The notes under the pieces: model-generated
Seen by the model: only the letters and a program-made list of their open reading frames with translations
Database searches by the model: none
What the model was told of the DNA's origin: nothing
Assembly: GCF_022682305.1 (NCBI RefSeq)
Contig: NZ_CP093528.1
Location: 2,865,501-2,929,500 of the forward strand
Direction: 5' to 3'
Length of the DNA: 64,000 bases
Source of the DNA: Shinella zoogloeoides
GTDB lineage: Bacteria > Pseudomonadota > Alphaproteobacteria > Rhizobiales > Rhizobiaceae
Shown: positions 26,759 through 35,430 of the stretch, one piece after another
Layout: each line of letters begins with the position of its first letter
How positions within the stretch are numbered: the first letter of the stretch is position 1
Program-made: the position numbers and the translations under genes

Positions 26759-27916
26759 ATGACCGACCGCGAACGCTTTGTGCTCCTCAGGGACGACCGT
26801 GAGGATCGGACGGTGGTTTTCGCCGATCCGCTCGCGGTCGTCACCGTGCGCGAGCGCGCCGGTTTCGAGCCGGCCTTCGCGGCCTTGCAGGCGGCGCATG
26901 AAAAGGGCCACTGGATCGCCGGCTTCATGAGCTATGAGGCCGGCCATCTCTTCGAGAAGAAGCTGACCCCGCTCGCCGAGGAGAACCGCCTGACCCCGCT
27001 GATGAGCTTCGGCATCTTCGAAAAGCCGTCGGACGATCACCCGCTCGCAACGCCGCGCCAACGTGTCGAAAACGAACCTTTCCTCACCGATCCCAGGGCC
27101 GACTGGGATTTCGAGACCTACCGCGGCCGCTTCGATCGCCTGCACCAGCACCTCCGGCAGGGCGATTGCTACCAGGCCAACCTCACCATGCCGATCCGCG
27201 CCCGCTGGAACGGCGACCCGCTCGCCGCCTTCTGGTCGCTGATCGAACGCCAGCCCGTGCGCTACGGCGCTTTCATCTCGCTGGACGGGCCGAAACTGCT
27301 CTCGCGCTCGCCGGAACTCTTCTTCGATATCGATAGAGAGGGTTGGATCGAGACGCATCCGATGAAGGGCACCGCGCCGCGTGGGGGCAGCGCGGCCGAG
27401 GACGAGCGCATCATCGCCGCCATGCAGGCCGATCCGAAATCGCAGGCGGAAAACCGCATGATCGTCGACCTCCTGCGCAATGACATCTCGCGCATCACCG
27501 AGGTCGGCACGCTGCATGTTCCGAAGCTCTTCGCGGTCGAGACCTACCCGACCGTGCACCAGATGGTGAGCCATGTCCGGGCGAAGCTGACGCCGGGCAT
27601 CTCCATCCGCGATATCTTCGCCGCCCTCTTCCCCTGCGGCTCCATCACCGGCGCGCCGAAGATGCGCGCCATGGAGATCCTGCACGACCTGGAGGACGGC
27701 CCGCGTGACGCCTATTGCGGCGCCATCGGCATGATCGCCCCCGACGGCACCATGCGCTTCAACGTCGCCATCCGCACCATCTCGCTCTTCGACGACGGCA
27801 ACGCCGTCTTCAATGTCGGCGGCGGCATCGTCTTCGATTCCACCGCCGAGGCGGAATATGCGGAATGCCTGCTGAAGGCGCGCTTCGCCGTGGGGGACCA
27901 ATGGATCTCTCGCTGA
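26759..27916 (+). CDS. pabB: Aminodeoxychorismate synthase component I
   Basis: A 385-residue chorismate-binding enzyme that aminates chorismate for folate synthesis. Motifs are GDCYQANLTMPIRARW, LLSRSPELFFDIDREG, HPMKGTAPRGG (chorismate site), KSQAENRMIVDLLRNDISRI, VETYPTVHQMVSHVRAKL and FPCGSITGAPKMRAMEI. It is shorter than anthranilate synthase and has no glutaminase domain. The next gene, a PabC-like lyase, overlaps it by 16 bases, confirming the pathway. Confidence 0.92.
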   Translation: MTDRERFVLLRDDREDRTVVFADPLAVVTVRERAGFEPAFAALQAAHEKGHWIAGFMSYEAGHLFEKKLTPLAEENRLTPLMSFGIFEKPSDDHPLATPRQRVENEPFLTDPRADWDFETYRGRFDRLHQHLRQGDCYQANLTMPIRARWNGDPLAAFWSLIERQPVRYGAFISLDGPKLLSRSPELFFDIDREGWIETHPMKGTAPRGGSAAEDERIIAAMQADPKSQAENRMIVDLLRNDISRITEVGTLHVPKLFAVETYPTVHQMVSHVRAKLTPGISIRDIFAALFPCGSITGAPKMRAMEILHDLEDGPRDAYCGAIGMIAPDGTMRFNVAIRTISLFDDGNAVFNVGGGIVFDSTAEAEYAECLLKARFAVGDQWISR

Positions 27917-28521
27917 TCGAGACCCTGCGCTGGGAGCCAGCGGCAGGCTTCGTGCGGCTGGAGCGGCATCTGGCGCGGCTGCAGCGGTCGGCGGCCGCGC
28001 TGGACCTTCCCGGCGCAGAGCGGGCAAGGGACGCATTGCTGGCCGCCGCCCCCCGCTCCGCCGACCCGCTTCGCGTCCGGCTTGAGCTTTTCCCCGATGG
28101 CGGGATCGAGGTGCAGGCGGCCGTATTCACCCCGCTTGCCCCGGACGCGACATGGCGGCTCAAGTTCGCCGGAACCTGCCTTTCCTCCACCGATCCGCTG
28201 CTGCGCCACAAGACATCCCGCCGCGCCCTCTACGCCGCCGCCCGCGCCGAATTCCCGGCAGCGGACGCCGACGAGGTTCTCCTCCTCAACGAGCGCGGCG
28301 AGCTTTGCGAGGGCACCATCACCTCGCTCTTCCTCGACGACGGCTCCGGCCCGTTGAAGACGCCGCCGCTCGCCTGCGGCCTGCTGGCCGGCGTGCTGCG
28401 CGAGGAACTGCTGGAAACCGGCAGGGCCATCGAGGCGGCGCTGCGGCCGGAGGACCTTGCGCGGGGCGCGATCCTCGCCGGAAATTCGCTGCGGGGCCTG
28501 ATCCGCTGCGTCCTCGCATAG
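27901..28521 (+). CDS. pabC: Aminotransferase class IV, probable aminodeoxychorismate lyase
   Basis: A 206-residue PLP enzyme of fold type IV. It shows RLERHLARLQRSAAALDLPG near the N-terminus, HKTSRRALYAAARAEF (the Lys is a candidate PLP lysine), EVLLLNERGELCEGTITSLF and PPLACGLLAGVLREELLETG. In the folate pathway this step releases pyruvate to give p-aminobenzoate. It is shorter than E. coli PabC (about 270), as is usual for the small class IV proteins next to pabB in Rhizobiales. The ATG at 27901 lies inside the pabB 3' end, indicating coupling. Confidence 0.82.
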   Translation: MDLSLIETLRWEPAAGFVRLERHLARLQRSAAALDLPGAERARDALLAAAPRSADPLRVRLELFPDGGIEVQAAVFTPLAPDATWRLKFAGTCLSSTDPLLRHKTSRRALYAAARAEFPAADADEVLLLNERGELCEGTITSLFLDDGSGPLKTPPLACGLLAGVLREELLETGRAIEAALRPEDLARGAILAGNSLRGLIRCVLA

Positions 28522-28675
28522 ACCACGACGACAGCCGCTTAAGCATATCGTCGCAGAATTCCCCGGCCGCTCTTTATTGTGACAGAAATCTGTGCTCTAG
28601 CGCTGCCATACTATGCTAAGGGGCCTTCGAACCCCTGAATTTTCAGCGCAAAGCGGCCGTCCGCAGGAGACCCAA

Positions 28676-30127
28676 ATGGCAGACAGCACCTATCCGGTAT
28701 ATGGCGAAATCACCGGCCCGATCGTGATGATCGGCTTCGGCTCCATCGGTCGCGGCACGCTGCCGCTGATCGAGCGCCACTTCAAATACGACCGGAACCG
28801 GCTGATCGTCATCGAGCCGCGCGAAGACGCCGCCGACGCCGAACTCTATGCCCGCCACGGCGTCCGCCACGTCAAGGCCCACGTCACCAAGGAGAACTAC
28901 AAGGACCTCCTGAAGCCGCTCCTCACGGAAGGCGAAGGTCAGGCGTTCTGCGTCAACCTCTCCGTCGACACCGGCTCGCTCGATCTCATCAAGTTCTGCC
29001 GCAAGCTGGACGTGCTCTACATCGACACCGTCGTCGAGCCGTGGCTCGGCTTCTACTTCGACAAGGACATGAAGAACGCCGACCGCACGAACTACGCCCT
29101 GCGCGAGACCGTGCGCAAGGAGAAGGAAAAGCATCCGGGTGGCACGACGGCCGTTTCCACCTGCGGCGCCAACCCCGGGATGGTCTCCTGGTTCGTCAAG
29201 CAGGCGCTGCTTAACCTTGCCCGCGACCTCGACATGAAGTTCGAAGAGCCTTCTCAGGACGACCGCGAAGGCTGGGCCAAGCTGATGAAGAAGGCCGGCG
29301 TCAAGGGCGTGCACATCGCCGAGCGCGACACCCAGCGCACCAAGAACCCCAAGCCCTTCAACACCTTCTGGAACACCTGGTCCGTCGAAGGCTTCATCTC
29401 GGAAGGCCTGCAGCCGGCCGAGCTGGGCTGGGGCACCCACGAAAAGTGGACGCCAAAGAACGCCAAGAAGCAGAAGAAGGGCTGCAAGGCCGCGATCTAC
29501 CTCGAGCAGCCCGGCGCCAACACGCGCGTGCGCTCCTGGTGCCCGACGCCCGGCCCGCAATACGGCTTCCTCGTCACCCATAACGAGTCCATCTCGATCG
29601 CCGACTTCTTCACCGTCCGCGACAAGGACGGCGACGTCACCTACCGCCCGACCTGCCACTACGCCTACCACCCCTGCAACGACGCTGTGCTGTCGCTGCA
29701 CGAGATGTTCGGCAACGGCGGCAACCAGCAGCCGGTCCTGCACGTCCTCGACGAGAACGAACTGGTGGACGGCGTCGACGAACTCGGCGTGCTGCTCTAC
29801 GGCCACGACAAGAACGCCTACTGGTATGGCTCGCGCCTTTCGCTGGAAGAGACCCGCCGTATCGCTCCCTACCAGAACGCGACCGGCCTGCAGGTAACCT
29901 CCGCCGTGCTCGCCGGCATGGTCTGGGCGCTGGAGAACCCGAAGGCCGGCATCGTCGAGGCCGACGAGATCGACTACAAGCGCTGCCTTGAAGTGCAGAT
30001 GCCCTATCTCGGCCCGGTCGAGGGCCACTACACCGACTGGACCCCGCTCGACGGCCGCCCGGGCCTCTTCCCGGAAGACCTCGACACGAAGGATCCGTGG
30101 CAGTTCAAGAACGTTCTCGTTCGCTGA
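28676..30127 (+). CDS. hss: Homospermidine synthase
   Basis: A 483-residue NAD-dependent enzyme that joins two putrescines (or putrescine and spermidine) into homospermidine, a major rhizobial polyamine. The Rossmann motif IVMIGFGSIGRGTLPLIERH lies at residues 15-34. Further signatures are DTVVEPWLGFYF, TTAVSTCGANPGMVSWFVKQ and HTNxTVEGF-like NTFWNTWSVEGFISEG. The length fits the family (about 477-485). The ATG at 28676 is preceded by CAGGAGA. The 150-base leader contains an AGGGG/CCCCT hairpin near 28617-28636 that might be regulatory. Confidence 0.95.
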   Translation: MADSTYPVYGEITGPIVMIGFGSIGRGTLPLIERHFKYDRNRLIVIEPREDAADAELYARHGVRHVKAHVTKENYKDLLKPLLTEGEGQAFCVNLSVDTGSLDLIKFCRKLDVLYIDTVVEPWLGFYFDKDMKNADRTNYALRETVRKEKEKHPGGTTAVSTCGANPGMVSWFVKQALLNLARDLDMKFEEPSQDDREGWAKLMKKAGVKGVHIAERDTQRTKNPKPFNTFWNTWSVEGFISEGLQPAELGWGTHEKWTPKNAKKQKKGCKAAIYLEQPGANTRVRSWCPTPGPQYGFLVTHNESISIADFFTVRDKDGDVTYRPTCHYAYHPCNDAVLSLHEMFGNGGNQQPVLHVLDENELVDGVDELGVLLYGHDKNAYWYGSRLSLEETRRIAPYQNATGLQVTSAVLAGMVWALENPKAGIVEADEIDYKRCLEVQMPYLGPVEGHYTDWTPLDGRPGLFPEDLDTKDPWQFKNVLVR

Positions 30128-30146
30128 ACGGTCCTCACGCCCCGAT

Positions 30147-30181
30147 ACGAAGACGCCCGCGGCCATGCCGCGGGCGTCTTC
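30147..30181 (+). terminator. Terminator-like 15-bp perfect hairpin after homospermidine synthase
   Basis: Arms CGAAGACGCCCGCGG and its exact complement flank a five-base loop, 20 bases after the stop codon. No T-run follows, so it may end transcription weakly or stabilise the mRNA end. Confidence 0.6.
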
Positions 30182-30301
30182 GCTTCCAATGGGATAATGC
30201 TTATTCGCCGGGCGGCGCGTCTTGCTTTCGGCTTTTCTTCACGGCATGGTCGGGCGAAACGAACGGGTGCTTTGCGCCGCCGTGACCTTGGGAGACCTGA
30301 C

Positions 30302-30676
30302 ATGAAGCCAATCGCAGCCCTGGGCCTGCTCACCGCAGCCGTAGCGCTCGCCTCCTGCCAGACGGAGCGCGCCCCGCGCAACGACATGCCGGTAGCCCAG
30401 CGGCCCGCACCGACAGGCGTCGAAGGCGCCTGGGTGGATCCGAACGGCATCGTCTCGACCTTCGCGGCCGGCACCTTCACGACGCGCACGACCGACACGA
30501 ACCAGCTTCTCGCCTCGGGCACCTACGTCAACACCTCGCCGACGCTGGTCGAAATCAACATGACCTCGCTGGTGCGCAACACGCAGTCCAAGGTCAATTG
30601 CGCGCTTGTCAGCCAGAGCCAGCTCAACTGCACGACGGCGGAGGGCGCACAGTTCTCCCTCGCCCGCCGCGTCTGA
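30302..30676 (+). CDS. omp10: Outer-membrane lipoprotein Omp10
   Basis: A 124-residue lipoprotein with a signal peptide and the lipobox LASC (lipid-modified Cys19). The mature part contains [50 protein letters not shown] and [16 protein letters not shown]. These match the Brucella minor outer-membrane lipoprotein Omp10 closely along its length. It is anchored to the outer membrane; its precise role is unknown. A terminator follows 20 bases downstream. Confidence 0.9.
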   Translation: MKPIAALGLLTAAVALASCQTERAPRNDMPVAQRPAPTGVEGAWVDPNGIVSTFAAGTFTTRTTDTNQLLASGTYVNTSPTLVEINMTSLVRNTQSKVNCALVSQSQLNCTTAEGAQFSLARRV

Positions 30677-30696
30677 GCCGAAACGGCATCCCGATG

Positions 30697-30719
30697 AAAG
30701 GGCCGCAAGGCCCTTTTTT
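30697..30719 (+). terminator. omp10 terminator
   Basis: The stem AAAGGGCC/GGCCCTTT with a GCAA loop ends in six T residues, 20 bases after the omp10 stop codon. Confidence 0.85.
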
Positions 30720-30840
30720 CGTCTTAACCGTCAAACGAACCTGCCTTTCGGCAAGTCGTCTTTTCTCTTGAAGTTGCCGGCCAGCGGTGGAAACATCCGC
30801 CCGCCCGACAGGGGTCGCGGCAAACGAGGAGAACAGGACC

Positions 30841-32697
30841 ATGACGATTTTCCGATCCGGCCTGCTGGCCGTTTCCATCATCGCGCTCTCCGGCGGCTCG
30901 GCGCTTGCGGATTACGAGCTGAACATCCTGCATATCAACGACCTGCATTCGCGCATCGAGGCGATCAACAAGTTCGATTCGACCTGCTCGGCCGAAGAGG
31001 AAGGCAAGGGCGAATGCTTCGGCGGTGTCGCGCGCCTGAAGGCGGCCATCGACGCCGAGCGCCAGAAGCTTTCCGGCAAGAACGTTCTCCTCCTCAATGC
31101 CGGCGACAATTTCCAAGGCTCGCTCTTCTACACCACCTACAAGGGTGCGACGGAGGCCGAGTTCCTCAACCTCATGAAGTTCGACGCCATGACCGTCGGC
31201 AACCATGAATTCGACGACAGCGAGGACGGCCTCGCCACCTTCCTCGACAAGATCCAGTTCCCCGTCGTCACCGCCAATGTCGCCGCCGGCGCAAGCTCGA
31301 AGATCGGCGATCGCATCAAGCCCTTCGTCGTGATCGAGCAGGGCGGACAGAAGATCGGCATCGTCGGCGCGGTCGCCAACGACACGGCGGAACTCTCCTC
31401 CCCCGGCCCGAACGTGCTGATCGGCAACGACGTCGCAGACATCACCGCCGCCGTCGCCGAACTGAAGAAGCAGGGCGTCGACAAGATCGTCGCCCTCACC
31501 CATGTCGGCTATCCGCGCGACCTCGAAGCCATCGCTAAGATTCCCGATGTGGACGTGGTGGTCGGCGGCCATACCAACACGTTCCTCTCCAACACCTCGG
31601 ACAAGGCCGAAGGCCCCTATCCGACGCTGGTCGACAATCCCGGCGGCTACAAGGTGCCGGTCGTGCAGGCCGGGGCCTATACGAAATATCTCGGCAACCT
31701 CAAGGTCGTCTTCGACGACGCCGGCGTGGTGAAGGAAGCCTCGGGCGAACCGATCCTCCTCGATTCCTCGATCAAGCCGGACGAAGCCGTCCTCGCCCGC
31801 ATCAAGGAACTGGCCGGCCCCATCGAAGAGTTGAAGAACAAGGTCGTCGCGGAGACCGCCGAGCCGATCGACGGCTCGCGCGAGGTCTGCCGCGCCGCCG
31901 AATGCCCCATGGGCAACCTCGTGGCCGACGCGATCCTCGACCGCACGAAGGACCAGGGCATGACCGTCGCCATCACCAATGGCGGGGGCCTGCGCTCCTC
32001 CATCGACGGCGGCCCGGTCTCCATGGGCGAGGTGCTGTCGGTGCTGCCCTTCCAGAACACCGTCGCGACCTTCCAGCTCAAGGGCGCCGATCTCCTCGCC
32101 GCCCTCGAAAACGGCCTCAGCCAGATCGAGGAGGGTGCAGGACGCTTCCCGCAGGTCGCCGGCATGAAATATTCCTTCGACAAGTCGAAGCCCGCGGGCA
32201 GCCGCATCGTCTCGGTCGAGGTGAAAGAGGGCGACACCTTTGCCCCGCTCGATCCTGCCAAGACCTACGGCGTCGTCTCCAACAACTACCTGCGCGCGGG
32301 AGGCGACGGTTATTCCGTCTTCGCCAAGGCCGGCTTGAATGCCTACGACTTCGGCCCGAATCTCGAGCTTGTCGTCGCCGACTACCTCGCCGCCCACCGC
32401 CCCTACAAGCCCTATACCGACGGCCGCATCATGGAAGTCGCCGCGGTGAATGCCGAGGCGAAGCCGGCGGCCGCGACGGACACGGCGGCAAAGCCGGCCG
32501 AAGGCGCGGCGACGGCGGATGCAGCATCCGCAACAGTCGGCGGCAAGCATGTCGTCGCACGCGGCGACACGCTCTGGGACATCGCAGCGGCGGCCTATGG
32601 CAATGGCGCCCTATGGCACAGGATCGCCAAGGCCAACGGCAATCCGCGTCCGCGCGCGCTCCATGTCGGCACGGAGCTGTCGATCCCGGCCAAATAA
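30841..32697 (+). CDS. Periplasmic 5'-nucleotidase/metallophosphatase with C-terminal LysM domain
   Basis: A 618-residue secreted protein with a signal peptide (cleavage near GSALADYE). The metallophosphatase domain has NILHINDLHSR, LLNAGDNFQGS, VGNHEFDD and ALTHVGYPRD (two-metal site). A 5'-nucleotidase C-terminal domain (about 340-520) has NGGGLRSSIDGG. After an Ala/Glu-rich linker, a LysM domain (about 565-617) begins HVVARGDTLWDIAAAAYG. The enzyme part hydrolyses nucleotides in the periplasm; the LysM part probably ties it to peptidoglycan. The ATG at 30841 follows GAGGAGAACAGG. Confidence 0.9.
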   Translation: MTIFRSGLLAVSIIALSGGSALADYELNILHINDLHSRIEAINKFDSTCSAEEEGKGECFGGVARLKAAIDAERQKLSGKNVLLLNAGDNFQGSLFYTTYKGATEAEFLNLMKFDAMTVGNHEFDDSEDGLATFLDKIQFPVVTANVAAGASSKIGDRIKPFVVIEQGGQKIGIVGAVANDTAELSSPGPNVLIGNDVADITAAVAELKKQGVDKIVALTHVGYPRDLEAIAKIPDVDVVVGGHTNTFLSNTSDKAEGPYPTLVDNPGGYKVPVVQAGAYTKYLGNLKVVFDDAGVVKEASGEPILLDSSIKPDEAVLARIKELAGPIEELKNKVVAETAEPIDGSREVCRAAECPMGNLVADAILDRTKDQGMTVAITNGGGLRSSIDGGPVSMGEVLSVLPFQNTVATFQLKGADLLAALENGLSQIEEGAGRFPQVAGMKYSFDKSKPAGSRIVSVEVKEGDTFAPLDPAKTYGVVSNNYLRAGGDGYSVFAKAGLNAYDFGPNLELVVADYLAAHRPYKPYTDGRIMEVAAVNAEAKPAAATDTAAKPAEGAATADAASATVGGKHVVARGDTLWDIAAAAYGNGALWHRIAKANGNPRPRALHVGTELSIPAK

Positions 32698-32720
32698 GGA
32701 CAATTCGTCTCAACTTTTTC

Positions 32721-32757
32721 TGCCGGTCCGGGCTTTCCCGGCCCGGCATTTCTTTTT
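32721..32757 (+). terminator. Terminator of the nucleotidase gene
   Basis: A GC-rich hairpin with outer arms TGCCGG/CCGGCA and an inner CCGGG/CCCGG stem is followed by a T-rich run. The run merges into an Irr-like palindrome that belongs to the next gene, hemH. Confidence 0.7.
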
Positions 32758-32771
32758 AGAACCGTTCTGAA
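32755..32771 (+). promoter_or_regulatory. Irr (ICE) box-like palindrome before hemH
   Basis: The sequence TTTAGAA-CCG-TTCTGAA is a near-perfect dyad that differs by one base per half from the TTTAGAA-N3-TTCTAAA pattern reported for the iron regulator Irr in Rhizobiales. It lies 52 bases before the ferrochelatase start, a heme-pathway gene and therefore a plausible Irr target. Confidence 0.5.
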
Positions 32772-32823
32772 CGGACCGGCCTCGCCGCGTATAGAACGAC
32801 ACCCCGCACGCACAGGATCCATC

Positions 32824-33852
32824 ATGGACATCGCCGCCAAGCCCGCCGCCCATCCGCCCGTCAAGCATGGCAAGGTCGGTGTGCTGCTCGTCAATCTCGG
32901 CACGCCGGACGGCACGGACTACGCCTCCATGCGGCGCTACCTGAAGGAATTCCTGACGGACAAGCGCGTCATCGAATGGCCGAAGATCGCCTGGTACCCG
33001 ATCCTTTTCGGCATCGTGCTCAACACGCGCCCCGGCAAGGTCGGCAAGGCCTATGAGACGATCTGGAACAAGGACCGGAACGAGAGCTACCTGCGCACCT
33101 ATACCCGCAGCCAGGCCGAGCTGATGGCTGAGGCCCTCAAGGACCATTCGAACGTCATCGTCGACTGGGCCATGCGCTACGGCCAGCCGTCCATCGCCTC
33201 GCGCATGGAGCGCCTGCAGAAGGAAGGCTGTGAGCGTATCGTCCTCTTCCCGCTCTATCCGCAATATGCCGCCGCGACGACGGCGACCGTCAACGACAAG
33301 GCTTTCGAGACGCTGCTGAAGATGCGCTGGCAGCCGGCGCTGCGCACTGTGCCGCCCTATCACGACGATCCGGCCTATATCGACGCGCTCGCCGTCTCTA
33401 TCGAGAAACACCTTGCAACGCTCGACTGGGAACCGGAAAAGGTGCTGACCTCCTTCCACGGCATTCCGAAGAGCTATTTCGAGAAGGGCGACCCCTATTA
33501 CTGCCAGTGCCAGAAGACCGCGCGCCTGCTGCGCGAGCGTCTCGGCTGGTCGGAGGAAAAGCTGGTCGTCACCTTCCAGTCCCGTTTCGGGCCGGAAGAA
33601 TGGTTGCAGCCCTATACCGACAAGACCGTGGAGAAGCTGGCGCAGGAGGGCGTAAAGCGCATCGCCGTCCTCAATCCCGGCTTCGTTTCCGATTGCCTGG
33701 AAACGCTGGAGGAGATCGCCGAGCAGGCCGCCGAAAGCTTCCTGCACAATGGCGGCGAGAAATTCGCGCACATCCCCTGTCTCAACGATTCACCAGAGGG
33801 CATGGCCGTTCTGGAGGCGGTCGTGCGGCGTGAACTCTCCGGCTGGATCTGA
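32824..33852 (+). CDS. hemH: Ferrochelatase
   Basis: A 342-residue enzyme that inserts Fe2+ into protoporphyrin IX, the last step of heme synthesis. Visible blocks include KVGVLLVNLGTPDGTDYASM, VDWAMRYGQPSIASRM, LFPLYPQYAAATTATVND, LTSFHGIPKSYFEKGDPYYC (catalytic His and ligand residues) and VTFQSRFGPEEWLQPYTDKT. The length is normal for alphaproteobacteria. It is probably membrane-associated. A possible Irr box upstream suggests iron control. Confidence 0.96.
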   Translation: MDIAAKPAAHPPVKHGKVGVLLVNLGTPDGTDYASMRRYLKEFLTDKRVIEWPKIAWYPILFGIVLNTRPGKVGKAYETIWNKDRNESYLRTYTRSQAELMAEALKDHSNVIVDWAMRYGQPSIASRMERLQKEGCERIVLFPLYPQYAAATTATVNDKAFETLLKMRWQPALRTVPPYHDDPAYIDALAVSIEKHLATLDWEPEKVLTSFHGIPKSYFEKGDPYYCQCQKTARLLRERLGWSEEKLVVTFQSRFGPEEWLQPYTDKTVEKLAQEGVKRIAVLNPGFVSDCLETLEEIAEQAAESFLHNGGEKFAHIPCLNDSPEGMAVLEAVVRRELSGWI

Positions 33853-33943
33853 GCCGCGCATAATTTTCATTCCGCTCAAATAGACTGGCGCCGTGGGCCG
33901 TATTGCCTACAGTAAAGCCGCAATGCCTTTTGGAGAAAAGAAT

Positions 33944-34969
33944 ATGGATTTTGCCGGAGTGGATATCGTCGTCATCGCCCTCGTGATCCTGGTGGTATTG
34001 ATCCTCTTCGCCGGGATCAAGACCGTTCCGCAGGGCTACCAGTACACGGTTGAACGCTTCGGCCGCTATACGCGCACGCTCCAGCCCGGCCTCAACCTGA
34101 TTGTTCCCTTCATCGACCGGGTCGGCTCGCGGATGAACGTGATGGAACAGGTGCTCGACATTCCCACGCAGGAGGTCATCACCCGCGACAATGCCAGCGT
34201 GGCCGCCGATGCCGTCGCCTTCTACCAGGTGCTCAACACGGCGCAGGCCGCCTATCAGGTCGCCAATCTCGAACATGCCATCATCAACCTCACCATGACC
34301 AATATCCGTTCGGTCATGGGGTCGATGGACCTCGACGAGCTGCTTTCCAACCGCGACAAGATCAACGACCAGCTCCTGCGCGTGGTCGACGAGGCCGCCA
34401 ATCCCTGGGGCGTGAAGATCACCCGTGTGGAGATCAAGGACATCGCCCCGCCGAAGGACCTCGTCGATTCGATGGCGCGGCAGATGAAGGCCGAGCGCGA
34501 GAAGCGCGCGCAGGTTCTGGAGGCCGAAGGCTCGCGCAACGCCCAGATCCTGCGCGCCGAAGGCGCCAAGCAATCCGCCATCCTGGAGGCCGAGGGCCAG
34601 CGCGAAGCCGCCTTCCGTGACGCCGAGGCGCGCGAGCGCCTTGCCGAAGCCGAGGCCAAGGCGACGAAGATGGTCTCCGACGCCATCGCCGCCGGTAATG
34701 TGCAGGCGATCAACTACTTCATCGCGCAGAAATACACCGAGGCCATGGCCGCGATCGGCAAGGCGCCGAACTCCAAGATCGTGCTGATGCCGATGGAAGC
34801 CTCCTCGCTGGTCGGCTCGCTCGGCGGCATCGGCGCCATCGCGAAGGAAGTGTTCGGCGACGGCTCCGCGCCTGCCGGCACTCCGCAGCGCGCCCGCCCG
34901 GCATCGACGGCGACCGCCACCACGCCCGCCTTCCGCAATCCGTTCGACACGCCGCCGCAGGGGACGTGA
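33944..34969 (+). CDS. qmcA: SPFH/band 7 membrane protein (QmcA type)
   Basis: A 341-residue protein with one N-terminal membrane segment ([18 protein letters not shown]). An SPFH domain follows ([20 protein letters not shown], then [15 protein letters not shown]), and then a long Ala/Glu-rich coiled coil ([20 protein letters not shown], about 195-260). This is the QmcA/stomatin-like family that forms membrane microdomains and oligomeric cages. The ATG at 33944 follows TGGAGAAAAG. The stop overlaps the nfeD start (GTGA), matching the usual qmcA-nfeD pair. Confidence 0.9.
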   Translation: MDFAGVDIVVIALVILVVLILFAGIKTVPQGYQYTVERFGRYTRTLQPGLNLIVPFIDRVGSRMNVMEQVLDIPTQEVITRDNASVAADAVAFYQVLNTAQAAYQVANLEHAIINLTMTNIRSVMGSMDLDELLSNRDKINDQLLRVVDEAANPWGVKITRVEIKDIAPPKDLVDSMARQMKAEREKRAQVLEAEGSRNAQILRAEGAKQSAILEAEGQREAAFRDAEARERLAEAEAKATKMVSDAIAAGNVQAINYFIAQKYTEAMAAIGKAPNSKIVLMPMEASSLVGSLGGIGAIAKEVFGDGSAPAGTPQRARPASTATATTPAFRNPFDTPPQGT

Positions 34970-35430
34970 GCATGATCCACAGCATCGTCGCCGAACTCGG
35001 CCCCTGGGCCTGGTGGGTCCTCGGGATCGTCCTCCTGATCCTCGAAGTGCTGATGCCCGGCGTCTTCCTCGTCTGGATCGGCATCGCCGCCATCGTAACC
35101 GGCGCGCTCTCGCTGCTTCTGTGGGAACAGGCGTTCTGGACATGGCAAGCGCAATGGCTGGTCTTCGCGGTGCTGTCGCTGGTTGCCGCGCTCATCGGCC
35201 GGCGCATCGTCAGCGCGCGGGGCGAGACGAGCGACCAGCCGCATCTCAACCAGCGCGGCCAGAGTCTCGTCGGCCGCACCGCGACGCTGGAGCAGCCGAT
35301 CAGCGAGGGCCGCGGCCGCATCCGCCTGGACGATACGATGTGGAGCGTTCAGGGACCGGACCTGCCGGTCGGCACGCGCGTGCGCGTCACCGCCAGTAAC
35401 GGCCGCGACCTGACGGTAGAGGCCGTTTAA
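34966..35430 (+). CDS. NfeD family membrane protein
   Basis: A 154-residue protein with three or four membrane segments ([52 protein letters not shown]). A C-terminal OB-fold domain follows ([38 protein letters not shown]). This is the short NfeD class that partners with SPFH proteins. The start may be the GTG at 34966, overlapping the qmcA stop, or the ATG six bases later. It is convergent with kpsF, the two stops overlapping by 4 bp. Confidence 0.9.
   Translation: MSMIHSIVAELGPWAWWVLGIVLLILEVLMPGVFLVWIGIAAIVTGALSLLLWEQAFWTWQAQWLVFAVLSLVAALIGRRIVSARGETSDQPHLNQRGQSLVGRTATLEQPISEGRGRIRLDDTMWSVQGPDLPVGTRVRVTASNGRDLTVEAV

Noticed and set aside
28522..28675. speF-type riboswitch before homospermidine synthase
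   Set aside because: Only one simple hairpin is visible and I could not match the known speF layout, so I list the leader as unassigned.
28643..30166. Long minus-strand open frame opposite homospermidine synthase
   Set aside because: Valine/glycine/aspartate-rich antisense composition, no family motif, fully inside a well-supported gene.
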